Shown: positions 38,942 through 48,148, numbered from the stretch's first letter. The stretch is DNA of 64,000 nt from Microbacterium testaceum (GCF_029761935.1 NZ_CP121699.1:2356001-2420000), one strand, 5' to 3'. A program made the numbers and translations. The notes: generated from the sequence alone by a model not told the origin.

Positions 38942-39592
38942 TCAGCTCGCCCCGGTGACGCGTGTCAGCCATACCGAGCTCCCCGCCCCCGCGGGCAACG
39001 CGACCTCGACACCGTCCGCGCGCACGACGTCGTCGCTGAGCACCACGAGTTCATGCCCCACGTCGATGCCGTTCTCCACGAGGGCTCGCAGCAGCTCCGG
39101 ATCGCGGTCGCTCACGCGTAGGACCCGACCCGAGTGCCCGGCCGGCGCCTCGGCGAGGAGCACGAAGGGTTCGCGGTGCACCGAACCGTCGGCATCCGGG
39201 ATCGCGTCTCCGTGGGGATCGAAACGCGGGCGGCCGAGCCGCTCGTCGATGCCCTCGAGCAGACGGTCGCTGAGGGAGTGCTCGAGGACTTCGGCTTCGT
39301 CGTGCACCTCGTCCCACGAGTAGCCGAACTCGCGGACGAGCCACGTCTCGATGAGACGGTGGCGACGGATGACGCCCGCTGCCCGCCGTCCGCCCGCGGT
39401 CGTCAGCGACACGGGTCCGTACGGCCGGTGCGTGACGAGCCCCTGTGCGGCGAGCTTCTTGACCATCTCGGTCACGCTCGACGGCGCGAGGCTCAGCACC
39501 GCGGCGAGCTGCGAGGGCGTGATCGGATTGTCCTGCCACTCGGTGTGGTGGTAGATCGCCTTGAGATAGTCGTCGGCCACGGGCGATTCCAC
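38942..39592 (-). CDS. mntR: DtxR-family manganese regulator (MntR-like)
   Basis: 216 residues. An N-terminal winged helix (DDYLKAIYHHTEWQ, SQLAAVLSLAPSSVTEMVKK, GLVTHRPYGPVSLT), a dimerisation domain, and a C-terminal SH3-like FeoA domain (about 150-216). At the main metal site the sequence is DEAEVLEHSLSD: Glu occupies the position of DtxR Cys102, followed by Glu-His, as in Mn-specific MntR rather than iron-type DtxR. It lies 9 bp after mntH in the same operon. The start is GTG at 39592, though a second GTG five codons on has better upstream spacing. It likely represses mntH through the palindromes at 40936-40980. Confidence 0.88.
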   Translation of the reverse strand: MESPVADDYLKAIYHHTEWQDNPITPSQLAAVLSLAPSSVTEMVKKLAAQGLVTHRPYGPVSLTTAGGRRAAGVIRRHRLIETWLVREFGYSWDEVHDEAEVLEHSLSDRLLEGIDERLGRPRFDPHGDAIPDADGSVHREPFVLLAEAPAGHSGRVLRVSDRDPELLRALVENGIDVGHELVVLSDDVVRADGVEVALPAGAGSSVWLTRVTGAS

Positions 39593-39601
39593 TCCGTCAG
39601 C

Positions 39602-40945
39602 CTATCCGCCGGTGAACACCAGCCACAGGAGCAGGGCGTTGAGGGCGATGAGGAAGACGGATGCCAGCACCCCGGCCGCCGTCGTCAGCCCGCGGTTGCG
39701 GTACTCGCCGAGCACGTCGGGTCGGCGGGTGAGGGCCACGAGCGGGACGAGCGCGAAGGGGATGCCGAACGACAGCACGACCTGGCTGAGGACGAGCGCG
39801 AGGGTGGGATCGACGCCGAGTCCGAGGATGACGAGCGCCGGCACGAGGGTCACGAGTCGGCGGGCGAGCAGGGGGATGCGCGCGTGCAGCAGTCCCTGCA
39901 TGATCTCGGCGCCCGCGTAGGCGCCCACGGACGTCGAGGCGAGACCGCCCGCGAGCAGTCCCACCGCGAACAGGGTGGCGACGAGCGGGCCCAGTCCGTC
40001 GCGCAGGGCCGCGTAGGCGCCCTCCAGGCTGTCGGTGCCGTCGACGCCGGCGAGGTTCGCCGCGGCGAGCAGCAGGATCGCCAGGTTCACGGTGCCGGCG
40101 ACGGCGAGGGCGATCGTGACGTCCCAGCGCGTCGCGCGCAGAAGACGGGGGGTCGAGATGCCCCGGGCGTGCGCGAGGGTGTCGGCGCGGCTCTGGGCGG
40201 TCGCCGACTCCGGTGCGTGGGCGTGCGCCGCGGCGATGCCGCCCGAAGGGTCGGCAAGGTCGCCGGTGGGCGCGAAACGGTCGCGGGCGAGAGCGGAGTG
40301 CGCGTAGATCGCGTGCGGCATGATCGTCGCCCCGAGGATCGAGGCCGCCAACAGCACCGAGGTGCTGCCCTCGAATCTCGGCACGAGGCCGGCGATCACC
40401 CCGGCGGGCTCGGGCGGCGCGAAGAACAGGCCGAACGTGAAGCCGACGGCGATCACGAGCAGCAGGCCGATCAGCACCGTCTCGAAGGCCCGCGCCCCGC
40501 GCCGCGTCTGCACGAGCAGCAGGCCCATCGAGATGACGCCCGTGATCGCCCCGCCCCACACGAGGGGGATGCCGAACAGCAGATGCAGCGCGACGGCACC
40601 GCCGATGACCTCGGCCACGTCGGTGGCCATCGCGACGAGCTCCGCCTGCAGCCAGTAGGCGCGTCGCGTCCACGGGCGGCGGATCCGACGGCCGAGCACC
40701 TGGGGGAGGCTCTCTCCCGTGACGATGCCGAGCTTCGCCGAGAGGTACTGGATCAGCCACGCCATGACGTTGCCGAGCACGACGACCCACACGAGCAGAT
40801 AGCCGAACGTCGCGCCCGCGGTCATGTTGCTCGCGACGTTCCCCGGGTCGAGGTAGGCGACGCCGGCGACCATCGCGGGTCCGAGCAGCCAGAGAGCGCG
40901 CTGCGGCGCGCGGCGGCGGGGCACGGCATCCGCTGTTTTCGGCAT
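39602..40945 (-). CDS. mntH: NRAMP-family manganese/divalent metal transporter
   Basis: A 447-residue proton-coupled Mn(II)/Fe(II) importer with about eleven membrane helices. The two metal-binding signatures are present: DPGN in VAYLDPGNVASNMTAG (helix 1) and the MPH motif in GATIMPHAIYAHSAL (helix 6). The loop after helix 6 is enlarged and His/Ala-rich. ATG at 40945 lies six bases after TACGGT on the minus strand, and a palindromic operator covers this start region; codons further upstream are not membrane-protein-like. mntR follows in the same operon, giving a feedback loop. Confidence 0.93.
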   Translation of the reverse strand: MPKTADAVPRRRAPQRALWLLGPAMVAGVAYLDPGNVASNMTAGATFGYLLVWVVVLGNVMAWLIQYLSAKLGIVTGESLPQVLGRRIRRPWTRRAYWLQAELVAMATDVAEVIGGAVALHLLFGIPLVWGGAITGVISMGLLLVQTRRGARAFETVLIGLLLVIAVGFTFGLFFAPPEPAGVIAGLVPRFEGSTSVLLAASILGATIMPHAIYAHSALARDRFAPTGDLADPSGGIAAAHAHAPESATAQSRADTLAHARGISTPRLLRATRWDVTIALAVAGTVNLAILLLAAANLAGVDGTDSLEGAYAALRDGLGPLVATLFAVGLLAGGLASTSVGAYAGAEIMQGLLHARIPLLARRLVTLVPALVILGLGVDPTLALVLSQVVLSFGIPFALVPLVALTRRPDVLGEYRNRGLTTAAGVLASVFLIALNALLLWLVFTGG

Positions 40946-40980
40946 CCCGAAACCGTAGCAATTTTTCGGGCAGCCGAAAA
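40936..40980. promoter_or_regulatory. Paired palindromic operators (probable MntR boxes)
   Basis: TTTTCGG-GCAG-CCGAAAA (40963-40980) is a perfect palindrome upstream of mntH. TTTTCGG-CATC-CCGAAAC (40936-40953) has the same spacing with one mismatch and covers the mntH start codon. The centres are 27 bp apart. The TACGGT -10 box lies between and within them, so binding would block transcription. Confidence 0.75.
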
Positions 40981-41071
40981 GTGCGCGCGATCGCTGAGAG
41001 CGCGGCGCACGCCCCGACCGTCCAGTGCCGTCGAGACGAGGTCGCCATCGCACCGCGGGTAGCCTGAAACG

Positions 41072-41770
41072 GTGACGGATGCCGAGAACCCCCCGCCGTC
41101 GCAGGGGGACGCCGCCGAGCCCCGATCGACGGATGCCGACGGCCCGGCGTCGTCGCAGGAAGCGACCCCCACGCACGGCGTGGGCCCGTGGCCCGGGGGC
41201 GCGGACGCCTGGCCCGACGACCCGCGCTACGACCGCGACCTGCTCGAGAACGGCGACACCCGCAACGTGGTCGACGAGTACCGCTACTGGAGCATGGACG
41301 CGATCGTCGCCGACCTCGACGCGAAGCGGCATCCGTTCCACGTCGCGATCGAGAACTGGCAGCACGACCTCAACATCGGGTCCATCGTGCGCAGTGCCAA
41401 CGCCTTCCTCGCGGCCGAGGTGCACATCGTCGGCAAGCGCCGCTGGAACCGTCGCGGCGCCATGGTCACCGACCGGTACCAGCATGTGCGCCACCACGAA
41501 GACGTCGCCGCCTTCGCCGCCTGGGCGCGCGAGGCGGGGCTGCCGGTGATCGCGGTGGACAACGTCGAGGGGTCGATGCCCGTCGATCGCGCCGATCTTC
41601 CCGAGGCCTGCGTCCTGCTCTTCGGCCAGGAGGGGCCGGGCCTGTCCCCCGAGGCGATCGAGGCGGCCACGGCGGTCGTCGAGATCACGCAGTACGGATC
41701 GACCCGTTCGATCAACGCAGCGTCCGCCGCCGCCGTGATCATGTACGAGTGGTGCCGCCGCTGGGCGTGA
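41072..41770 (+). CDS. SpoU/TrmH-family RNA 2'-O-methyltransferase
   Basis: 232 residues. After an about 65-residue acidic, disordered N-terminus, a SPOUT fold follows with motif 1 IENWQHDLNIGSIVRSANAF, motif 2 VLLFGQEGPGLSPEAI, and motif 3 ITQYGSTRSINAASAAAVIMY. It transfers methyl from SAM to a ribose 2'-OH in tRNA or rRNA. A homologue sits beside pyrE and clpB in mycobacteria, matching the neighbourhood here. The GTG start lies six bases after TAGCCT. It is convergent with a MATE exporter gene. Confidence 0.92.
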   Translation: MTDAENPPPSQGDAAEPRSTDADGPASSQEATPTHGVGPWPGGADAWPDDPRYDRDLLENGDTRNVVDEYRYWSMDAIVADLDAKRHPFHVAIENWQHDLNIGSIVRSANAFLAAEVHIVGKRRWNRRGAMVTDRYQHVRHHEDVAAFAAWAREAGLPVIAVDNVEGSMPVDRADLPEACVLLFGQEGPGLSPEAIEAATAVVEITQYGSTRSINAASAAAVIMYEWCRRWA

Positions 41771-41790
41771 CCCGCGACAGTCCGCGTCGG

Positions 41791-41821
41791 GCGGGTGTCC
41801 GCGCGGTGCGCGCCCACCCGC
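41791..41821. terminator. Terminator between trmH-like and MATE genes
   Basis: GCGGGTG pairs with CACCCGC, with inner GCGC/GCGC pairing, between convergent genes. Confidence 0.6.
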
Positions 41822-41830
41822 GAGGCCGCC

Positions 41831-43165
41831 TCAGGCGGCGTCGCCCGCGCTCATCCACGACCGGCCGCGCACCCGCAGCCCGAGGGTGAGCGCCCGCGCC
41901 ACCATGTAGACCCCGAAGAACGCCGCCGACAGCCACGCCAGGCCGACGGCGCCGCCGCCCGCGAACAGCGCCACGAGGATCAACGCCGGAACGTACGGCA
42001 CGAGGTTCAGCAGCCCGGCGAGAGCGAGGTAGCGCGCGTCGCCGGCCCCGATCAGAACGCCGTCGAGCACGAAAACGAACCCCGCCAGCGGTTGGGCGAG
42101 CGCGAGCACGAGCAACGCGGGCTGAATGAGCGCGGCGATCTCGGCATCGCCCGTGAAGATCAGGCCGATGACGCCCGAGGCGGCCGCCAGCACCGCCCCC
42201 ACCGCCACACCGAACCAGATGCCCCACGCGCTCGTGCGGGTGAGCACCCGCCCCACCGTCACGGTGTCGGCGGCACCCAGAGAACGGCCGATCAGTGCTT
42301 GAGCTGCGATCGCGAGGGCGTCGAGCGCGAACGCGGCGGTCGAGAAGATCGTGAACGCGATCTGCCAGCCGGCGAGCTCCGCCGAGCCGAGACCCGTGGC
42401 GACGGCGACCGTGGCCAGGAACGCGGCGCGCAGGCTGACCGTGCGCACGAACAGCCAGCCGCCGGAGCGCACCGTGCCGCCGAGGCTCTCCCGTTGGAAG
42501 CCGAGGGATGCCGTGTGCACCCGCGCCAGTCGGCGTGCCACGAGCACGTAGGCGCCGACCATCCCCCACTGCGCGACGACCGTGCCGATCGCGGACCCGG
42601 CGATCCCCCACCCGAAGCCGTAGATGAAGAGCGCGTTGAGGAGGGCGTTCGCGCCGAAGCCCAGGCCGGCGATCCAGAGCGGGGTGACCGTGTTCTGCAT
42701 GCCGCGCAAGAGCCCGGTGGCGGCGAAGACCACGAGCATGGCCGGCAGACCCCACATCGAGATCGCGAGATAGGTGCGCGCGTTCTCGGCGACATCGGGG
42801 GCGGCGCCGAACAGATCGACGACCGCGGGCGTGACGAGCGAACCGGCCGCGGCCAGCAGCGCGCCCAGGCACAGGGCCAGCCACATGCCGTCGATCCCGA
42901 CGCGCACGGCACGGCCGTACTCGCCGGCGCCGTAGCGTCGGGCCACCGCGGGAGTGGTCGAGTAGGCGAGGAACACCATGAGCCCCACGACCGTCTGCAA
43001 GACGGCGCCCGCGATGCCCAGTCCGGCGAGGGGAGCGACACCGAGGTGGCCCACCATCGCCGCGTCGACGATGAGGAACAGCGGTTCCGCGATGAGCGCG
43101 CCCAGGGCCGGCAGCGCGAGCCGCAGGATCGAGCGGTTCAGCGTCTCGGGCGGATGGGTGGTCAC
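41831..43165 (-). CDS. MATE-family efflux transporter (DinF-like)
   Basis: A 444-residue, 12-helix multidrug/toxin exporter. The N-terminal helix pair includes ILRLALPALGALIAEPLFLIVDAAMVGHLG, the conserved MATE helix 1 with the helix-1 Asp (VDAAMVG) involved in cation coupling. The second half repeats the fold (about 230 onward, GGWLFVRTVSLRAAFLATV). It is of the DinF branch, which exports drugs or cell-envelope precursors with H+ or Na+. The GTG start follows TAGGCT by six bases on the minus strand. It is divergent from the M13 peptidase. Confidence 0.93.
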   Translation of the reverse strand: MTTHPPETLNRSILRLALPALGALIAEPLFLIVDAAMVGHLGVAPLAGLGIAGAVLQTVVGLMVFLAYSTTPAVARRYGAGEYGRAVRVGIDGMWLALCLGALLAAAGSLVTPAVVDLFGAAPDVAENARTYLAISMWGLPAMLVVFAATGLLRGMQNTVTPLWIAGLGFGANALLNALFIYGFGWGIAGSAIGTVVAQWGMVGAYVLVARRLARVHTASLGFQRESLGGTVRSGGWLFVRTVSLRAAFLATVAVATGLGSAELAGWQIAFTIFSTAAFALDALAIAAQALIGRSLGAADTVTVGRVLTRTSAWGIWFGVAVGAVLAAASGVIGLIFTGDAEIAALIQPALLVLALAQPLAGFVFVLDGVLIGAGDARYLALAGLLNLVPYVPALILVALFAGGGAVGLAWLSAAFFGVYMVARALTLGLRVRGRSWMSAGDAA

Positions 43166-43268
43166 GGTCCGAGCCTAGAGCGGGGTCCCGACCCCGCCGC
43201 GGCGGCGCACCCGCGGCGCGGAGGGCCGTTCCGAGCCGCCGTGGATGTGTGGCACTTATCCTGTCTCC

Positions 43269-45248
43269 ATGACCGACATCCCCCGCTCCGGTCTCGCGCT
43301 CGACGAGCTCAGCGACGAGATCCGCCCGCAGGACGACCTGTTCCGCCACGTGAACGGCAGCTGGCTCGAGCGCACCGAGATCCCCGACGACAAGGCCCGT
43401 TGGGGCTCGTTCCACCTCATCGCCGAGCAGGCCGAGGCGGACGTGCGCACCATCGTCCAGGAGTCGCAGGACGCCGAGCCGGGCAGCGAAGCCCGCAAGA
43501 TCGGCGACCTGTTCGCGAGCTTCATGGACACCGACCGCATCGAGGCCGCCGGTAGCGAGCCGCTCGCCCCGCAGCTCGAGCGCGTCGACGGCGTCTCCGA
43601 CATCCCCTCGCTCCTCCGGCTCATCGGCGAACTCGAGCGCGACGGGATCAGCGGCCTGCTGACCCTCTTCGTCGAGCCCGACCCGGGCGACCCGACCCGT
43701 TACGTGCCCGTCGTCTACCAGGGCGGCATCTCGCTGCCCGACGAGAGCTACTACCGCCTCGACAACTTCGCCGACACCCGCGCGGCCTACCGTGCGCACA
43801 TCGAGCGCATCCTCGAGCTCGCCGGGGTCGCCGAGGCCGCGGCATCCGCCGATCGCACCTTCGCCCTCGAAACCGACATCGCCGCGCACCACTGGACGCG
43901 CGAAGACAGCCGCGACTCGGTCAAGACCTACAACCTGAAGTCGTGGGACGACACCGTCGCCCTCGCAGGCGTCGACCTCGAGCCGTGGCGCGCAGGGGTC
44001 GCCCCCGGACACGAGGAGGCGCTCGCCGAGGTCGTCGTCTATCAGCCGAGCTTCGTCGAGTCGCTCGGCGCCCTGCTCGTCGAGGAGCGCCTCGACGACT
44101 GGAAGGCGTGGCTGCGCTTCAAGATCGTGCACGCCGCCGCGGCGTTCCTCTCCGAGGCGTTCGTCGCCGAGAACTTCGCCTTCTACGGCACCCAGCTCAC
44201 CGGCGTGCCGGTGAACCGCGAGCGCTGGAAGCGCGGCGTCAGCCTCGTCGAGGCGGCCCTGGGCGAAGCGATCGGCAAGGTGTACGTCGAGCGCCACTTC
44301 CAGCCCGCGGCGAAGGACGCCATGGACGGTCTCGTCGCGAACCTCATCGAGGCGTACCGGCGCTCGATCCAGGGACTGTCGTGGATGACCGACGAGACCC
44401 GCGAGCGCGCGCTCGCCAAGCTCGACACCTTCGTGCCGAAGATCGGCTACCCGGTCCGCTGGAAGGACTACTCCGAGCTCCAGATCACCGCGGACGACCT
44501 CGTCGGCAACGTCCGTCGGGCGCACGTCTGGGAGCACGACCGCCAGCTCGCCAAGGTCGGCCAGCCGATCGACCGCGACGAGTGGTACATGACCCCGCAG
44601 ACGGTCAACGCGTACTACAACCCGCTCATGAACGAGATCGTGTTCCCCGCGGCGATCCTGCAGTACCCCTTCTTCGACGCCGATCGCGACGCGGCCGCCA
44701 ACTACGGCGGCATCGGAGCGGTCATCGGTCACGAGATCGGCCACGGCTTCGACGACCAGGGCAGCCGCTTCGACGCCGACGGGTCGCTTCGCGACTGGTG
44801 GACGGATGCCGACCGCTCGGCGTTCGAGGAGCGCACCAAGGCCCTGATCTCCCAGTACGAGGCCCTCGTCCCGCAGGGGCTGAGCGAGGAGCACCACGTC
44901 AACGGCGCGCTCACGATCGGCGAGAACATCGGCGACCTCGGCGGGCTGGGCATCGCGATCGCCGCATACCGCCTGTTCCTCGAGAGCCAGGGCGAGACCG
45001 ACCTCGACGGCCCGGTCGTCGACGGGTACACCGGCATCCAGCGGCTCCTGCTCAGCTGGGCGCAGATCTGGCAGCAGAAGGGCCGCGACGCCGAGACCAT
45101 CCGCCTGCTCACGATCGACCCTCACTCGCCGAACGAGTTCCGTTGCAATCAGATCGTGCGTAACATCGACGCGTTCTACGAAGCGTTCGAGGTGACCGAG
45201 GGCGACGCCCTCTGGCTCGACGCAGACCAGCGCGTCACCATCTGGTGA
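43269..45248 (+). CDS. M13-family zinc metallopeptidase (neprilysin-like)
   Basis: A 659-residue zinc endopeptidase. Motifs: the zinc-binding HEIGHGF (about 488-494), third ligand in ENIGDLGGL (about 552), NAYYNPLMNEIVFPA for substrate binding, and the C-terminal tryptophan end (RVTIW). The N-terminal lobe opens IRPQDDLFRHVNGSWLE, the usual M13 start. No signal peptide is seen, so it is cytosolic or released by an unknown route, as with other actinobacterial M13 enzymes. TATCCT stands six bases before ATG. The following serine-hydrolase-like gene is 43 bp away. Confidence 0.95.
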   Translation: MTDIPRSGLALDELSDEIRPQDDLFRHVNGSWLERTEIPDDKARWGSFHLIAEQAEADVRTIVQESQDAEPGSEARKIGDLFASFMDTDRIEAAGSEPLAPQLERVDGVSDIPSLLRLIGELERDGISGLLTLFVEPDPGDPTRYVPVVYQGGISLPDESYYRLDNFADTRAAYRAHIERILELAGVAEAAASADRTFALETDIAAHHWTREDSRDSVKTYNLKSWDDTVALAGVDLEPWRAGVAPGHEEALAEVVVYQPSFVESLGALLVEERLDDWKAWLRFKIVHAAAAFLSEAFVAENFAFYGTQLTGVPVNRERWKRGVSLVEAALGEAIGKVYVERHFQPAAKDAMDGLVANLIEAYRRSIQGLSWMTDETRERALAKLDTFVPKIGYPVRWKDYSELQITADDLVGNVRRAHVWEHDRQLAKVGQPIDRDEWYMTPQTVNAYYNPLMNEIVFPAAILQYPFFDADRDAAANYGGIGAVIGHEIGHGFDDQGSRFDADGSLRDWWTDADRSAFEERTKALISQYEALVPQGLSEEHHVNGALTIGENIGDLGGLGIAIAAYRLFLESQGETDLDGPVVDGYTGIQRLLLSWAQIWQQKGRDAETIRLLTIDPHSPNEFRCNQIVRNIDAFYEAFEVTEGDALWLDADQRVTIW

Positions 45249-45290
45249 GGTCGCGTTTGTTGCTCTCCTGACGCGGAAGGAGCCACGCTC

Positions 45291-46262
45291 GTGGGCATGC
45301 CCCCGGTTCCCGAGCCCGCCCTGCCCGATCCCGTCGGCGGGCCGGTGGAGTCGTCTCGACGCGACGCCCCGGCCCTCCGCGGGGCCGGGCGCAAGGGGCC
45401 CAAGCGACTGCCCCGCCGCGCGGCGGCGGGTCGCCGATCGTTTACGGCGACCCTGCGCTCTCTCGACGAACTCGCCGCGTCGGGCGCGAAGGTGTCGGTG
45501 CGCATCGACGACCTCGACGGGGGCTCCACCGAGGTGCTCGCCGGCGACGACTTCGTCACGCTGCCGGTCGGAGGTCTCGGCGTCGTCCCCCTGCTCATCG
45601 AAGCGGCGGCCGCGTTCGAATCGGGGCGCCTCGACCCGCTCGAGATCATCGATCGTGCATCGGTGCACGGCGCCGCACACGGCGGCGTCTGGCAGCACCT
45701 GAAAGCCCCGGCGCTGCCCCTGACCGACGTGGCCATGCTCGCCGCGTCGTCCGGCGACGCCCTCGCCGTCAACGCCCTGCTGCACCGGGTGGGTCTGCAG
45801 TCGGTGCGCGCGCGGGTCGAGCAGCTCGGGCTGCGTCGCACGGCTCTGCTCGACCGCTTCCGTGACGACCGCGGTCCCGACGACGCCCCGCATCTCGCCC
45901 TGTCGACGGCCCGCGAGATGGCCCAGGTCTTCGCGGGGCTCGTGAACTCCACCGTCGTCTCGCCCGGGGTGAGTGCCCAGGTCGCCGAATGGCTGAGCCT
46001 GAACCACGACCTCTCGCTCGTGGCATCCGCCACCGGCCTCGATCCTTTCGCGCACGAGAACGACCAGCACGGGCTGCTGTTCATCAACAAGACGGGGCGT
46101 GCCCCGGGCGTCCGCGCCGAGGCGGGCGTGCTCGGCGGGCCCCGCGCGGGGATCTCGTACGCGCTGATCGTGAACTTCGACGACCTCTCGATCGCACACC
46201 GCCTGCGCGCGCACGACGCCTTCCGCGTGCTGGGCGTCGAGCTGATGGAGTACGTGTACTGA
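45291..46262 (+). CDS. Class A beta-lactamase-fold protein with missing catalytic residues
   Basis: 323 residues. An about 50-residue basic/Pro-rich N-terminus precedes a beta-lactamase-type fold. The helix that should carry SxxK reads LPVGGLGVVPLLIEAA, with Gly at both Ser and Lys positions (94 and 97). The SDN loop is replaced by SGDALAVN; only the third box, NKTG (K267-T268-G269), remains. It cannot be a classical beta-lactamase. It could be a binding or regulatory pseudoenzyme, or act on another chemistry. The GTG start follows GGAAGGAG. It is probably cotranscribed with the M13 peptidase gene; no signal peptide is visible. Confidence 0.8.
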   Translation: MGMPPVPEPALPDPVGGPVESSRRDAPALRGAGRKGPKRLPRRAAAGRRSFTATLRSLDELAASGAKVSVRIDDLDGGSTEVLAGDDFVTLPVGGLGVVPLLIEAAAAFESGRLDPLEIIDRASVHGAAHGGVWQHLKAPALPLTDVAMLAASSGDALAVNALLHRVGLQSVRARVEQLGLRRTALLDRFRDDRGPDDAPHLALSTAREMAQVFAGLVNSTVVSPGVSAQVAEWLSLNHDLSLVASATGLDPFAHENDQHGLLFINKTGRAPGVRAEAGVLGGPRAGISYALIVNFDDLSIAHRLRAHDAFRVLGVELMEYVY

Positions 46263-46267
46263 GGCTC

Positions 46268-47473
46268 TCAGGTGGTGCGCACGCGCCACACGCTCCGGGA
46301 GCAGACCGCGAACACCGTCGCCACCACGATGACGGCTGCGCAGCCGAGGAGTACGCGGGGTGCTCCGAGTTCGTGCGCCAGGGGTCCCACCAGGATCTCC
46401 CCGAGGGGGACGGCCACGAACGAACCGACCATGTCGTACGAGTACACCCGCGAAAGCGCCTCGCGCGGGACCCGGGTCTGCAGCGACTGATCCCAGGCGA
46501 TCGCGAAGAGCTCGATGGCGACCCCTCCGACACCGAACGCGACCACGAGCAGCGCGAGCGTCGGCTGCACCGCGAGCACCGCGACGGGGAGAGCGACGGA
46601 TGCCATGCCGACGACGCCCAGCCCGAGAGCACGTCGCGGGTGCCAACGCAGGGCGATCACCGCCCCCAGTGCGAGGCCTGCGGTCTGCGCGGCGACGACG
46701 AGTCCCCACCCTCCGCGGCCGAAGGTCTCGTCCGCGACGAGGGGGCCGAGAACCGTGGTGGCTCCGACGAACGCGGCGTTGAGCACGGCGAACTGCAGCA
46801 CGACGATCCAGATCCATCGACGACTCGCGAACTCCCGCCACCCCTCGCGCAGTTCGGTCCAGACCGATGCCGTCGCGTCGGGGCCCACGGCATCCGACCT
46901 CTGCGGGAGGCGCAGGCGAGTGAAGAGGATCGCCGCCACGGCGAAAGCGGCGGCGTCGATCGCGAGACCCCATCCGGGCCCGACCGCGGCGACCACGACG
47001 GCTCCGACGGAAGCGCCGGCGATGCTGCCGCCGTTCAGGCCGAGGCGCAGCAGCGCATTCGCCGGGCGCAGGAGGGAGGCCGGCACCGTGTCGGGAACGA
47101 GAGCCGCGGCGGCCGGGAGACTCACCGCCGATACCGCGCCGTTCACGACGCTGAGCGCGATGAGGATCGGGATGCCGGCCGTTCCGGTCAGCACGAGGGC
47201 GGCGATCGTGCCCTGCGTGGCGGCCGCCGCCAGGGATGACCCCACCAACACGGCTCCGCGGGGCAGGCGATCGGCGAGGACCCCGCCGAACAGCAGCATC
47301 GCCACGTTCGCGATCGAGCGCGCAGCGACCACGAGTCCCAGGTCGGCTGCCGAGCCGGTGAGATCGAGCACGGCGAAGGCGAGCGCGATCGGGGCGACGG
47401 AATTGCCCACGATCGCGGTGGTCCGGGCGGCGAGCAGCCAGCGGAACGGCGCGTGGGAGAGGGGCCCTGTCAC
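46268..47473 (-). CDS. MFS transporter
   Basis: A 401-residue major-facilitator permease with about twelve helices: FRWLLAARTTAIVGNSVAPI in helix 1, the loop GGVLADRLPRGAVLVG matching the MFS loop 2-3 signature, and a second half from EFASRRWIWIVVLQFAVLN. It resembles the enterobactin-exporter/tetracycline-like MFS_3 group. The GTG start overlaps the upstream ArsR-type regulator stop by 4 bp (GTGA), so the regulator probably controls this exporter by autoregulation of the operon. The substrate is unknown. Confidence 0.88.
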   Translation of the reverse strand: MTGPLSHAPFRWLLAARTTAIVGNSVAPIALAFAVLDLTGSAADLGLVVAARSIANVAMLLFGGVLADRLPRGAVLVGSSLAAAATQGTIAALVLTGTAGIPILIALSVVNGAVSAVSLPAAAALVPDTVPASLLRPANALLRLGLNGGSIAGASVGAVVVAAVGPGWGLAIDAAAFAVAAILFTRLRLPQRSDAVGPDATASVWTELREGWREFASRRWIWIVVLQFAVLNAAFVGATTVLGPLVADETFGRGGWGLVVAAQTAGLALGAVIALRWHPRRALGLGVVGMASVALPVAVLAVQPTLALLVVAFGVGGVAIELFAIAWDQSLQTRVPREALSRVYSYDMVGSFVAVPLGEILVGPLAHELGAPRVLLGCAAVIVVATVFAVCSRSVWRVRTT

Positions 47474-47994
47474 CGCGGGCGTCGGATCGGGAAGAGCGCC
47501 GCTGTCATCGACACCGGTCGTGTGCCGGGGGTTCGCGGAGGCTGGGCTGCGGCGTGCAGAAGGGCAGACGCTTCGCCGACGTGCTGCACGATGCGGCCCC
47601 AGATCTGCGGGTCGACCCAGAGTTCGGCATCCGTGGTCAGGGCCGGCCCGTCCGTGCGTGCGCGTGCGCGGCGGCGGAGTTCGTCGACGAGCGCGGCGAC
47701 GTACTCCTCTTCGCCCGCGGGCGCGCGCTCGCCCAGGTGCGCATCCGGGTCGTACCGCCGCGAAGAGCTCTCGTGGCGGTAGCGCCGCGCCTCCCCGCCG
47801 CGGAGCCGCACGACCTCGACCACGCGGATCAGTCCCGCCCGTTCGAGCACTCGCAGGTGGTAGCTCGCCGACGCCTGGGAGATGCCGAGCTCGCGACCGG
47901 CCTCGGCCGCGCTCATCGCCGCTCCCGTGAGCAGCGACAGCAACCGCAGGCGCAGGGGGTGCGCGGTCGCGCGCAGTTCGTCGATCGCTGACAT
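47470..47994 (-). CDS. ArsR-family helix-turn-helix regulator
   Basis: 174 residues: an N-terminal ArsR-type winged helix (IDELRATAHPLRLRLLSLLTG, AEAGRELGISQASASYHLRVL, GLIRVVEVVRLRGGEARRYR) and a C-terminal helical extension (about 90-174). The metal-binding Cys pairs of ArsR/SmtB are absent, so it is likely a small-molecule or redox sensor. ATG at 47994 lies six bases after CACGAT on the minus strand. It is translationally coupled to the downstream MFS gene, whose expression it probably regulates. Confidence 0.88.
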   Translation of the reverse strand: MSAIDELRATAHPLRLRLLSLLTGAAMSAAEAGRELGISQASASYHLRVLERAGLIRVVEVVRLRGGEARRYRHESSSRRYDPDAHLGERAPAGEEEYVAALVDELRRRARARTDGPALTTDAELWVDPQIWGRIVQHVGEASALLHAAAQPPRTPGTRPVSMTAALFPIRRPR

Positions 47995-48148
47995 CCCGCC
48001 ATCGTGGCGCGCCCGTGAGCAACCGTCAAACAGCTCTTTGGGGGTTGAGCAGATGGTCCCGCACCCGACGCCCGAGCGCAATCCCTCCTTTCGAGCCCCG
48101 ACCCGCTGGGACGCTGGTGGCCTCGAAACGAAAGAAGGGACCGAAGCC

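Noticed and set aside
45291..46262. Call as an active beta-lactamase (antibiotic resistance gene)
   Set aside because: The catalytic Ser and Lys of SxxK and the SDN motif are absent; only KTG remains.
41739..46973. A 1744-codon open frame on the minus strand across several genes
   Set aside because: It runs antisense to the M13 peptidase and serine-hydrolase-like genes and out of frame with the MATE and MFS genes. Motif-bearing proteins are found in the other frames.
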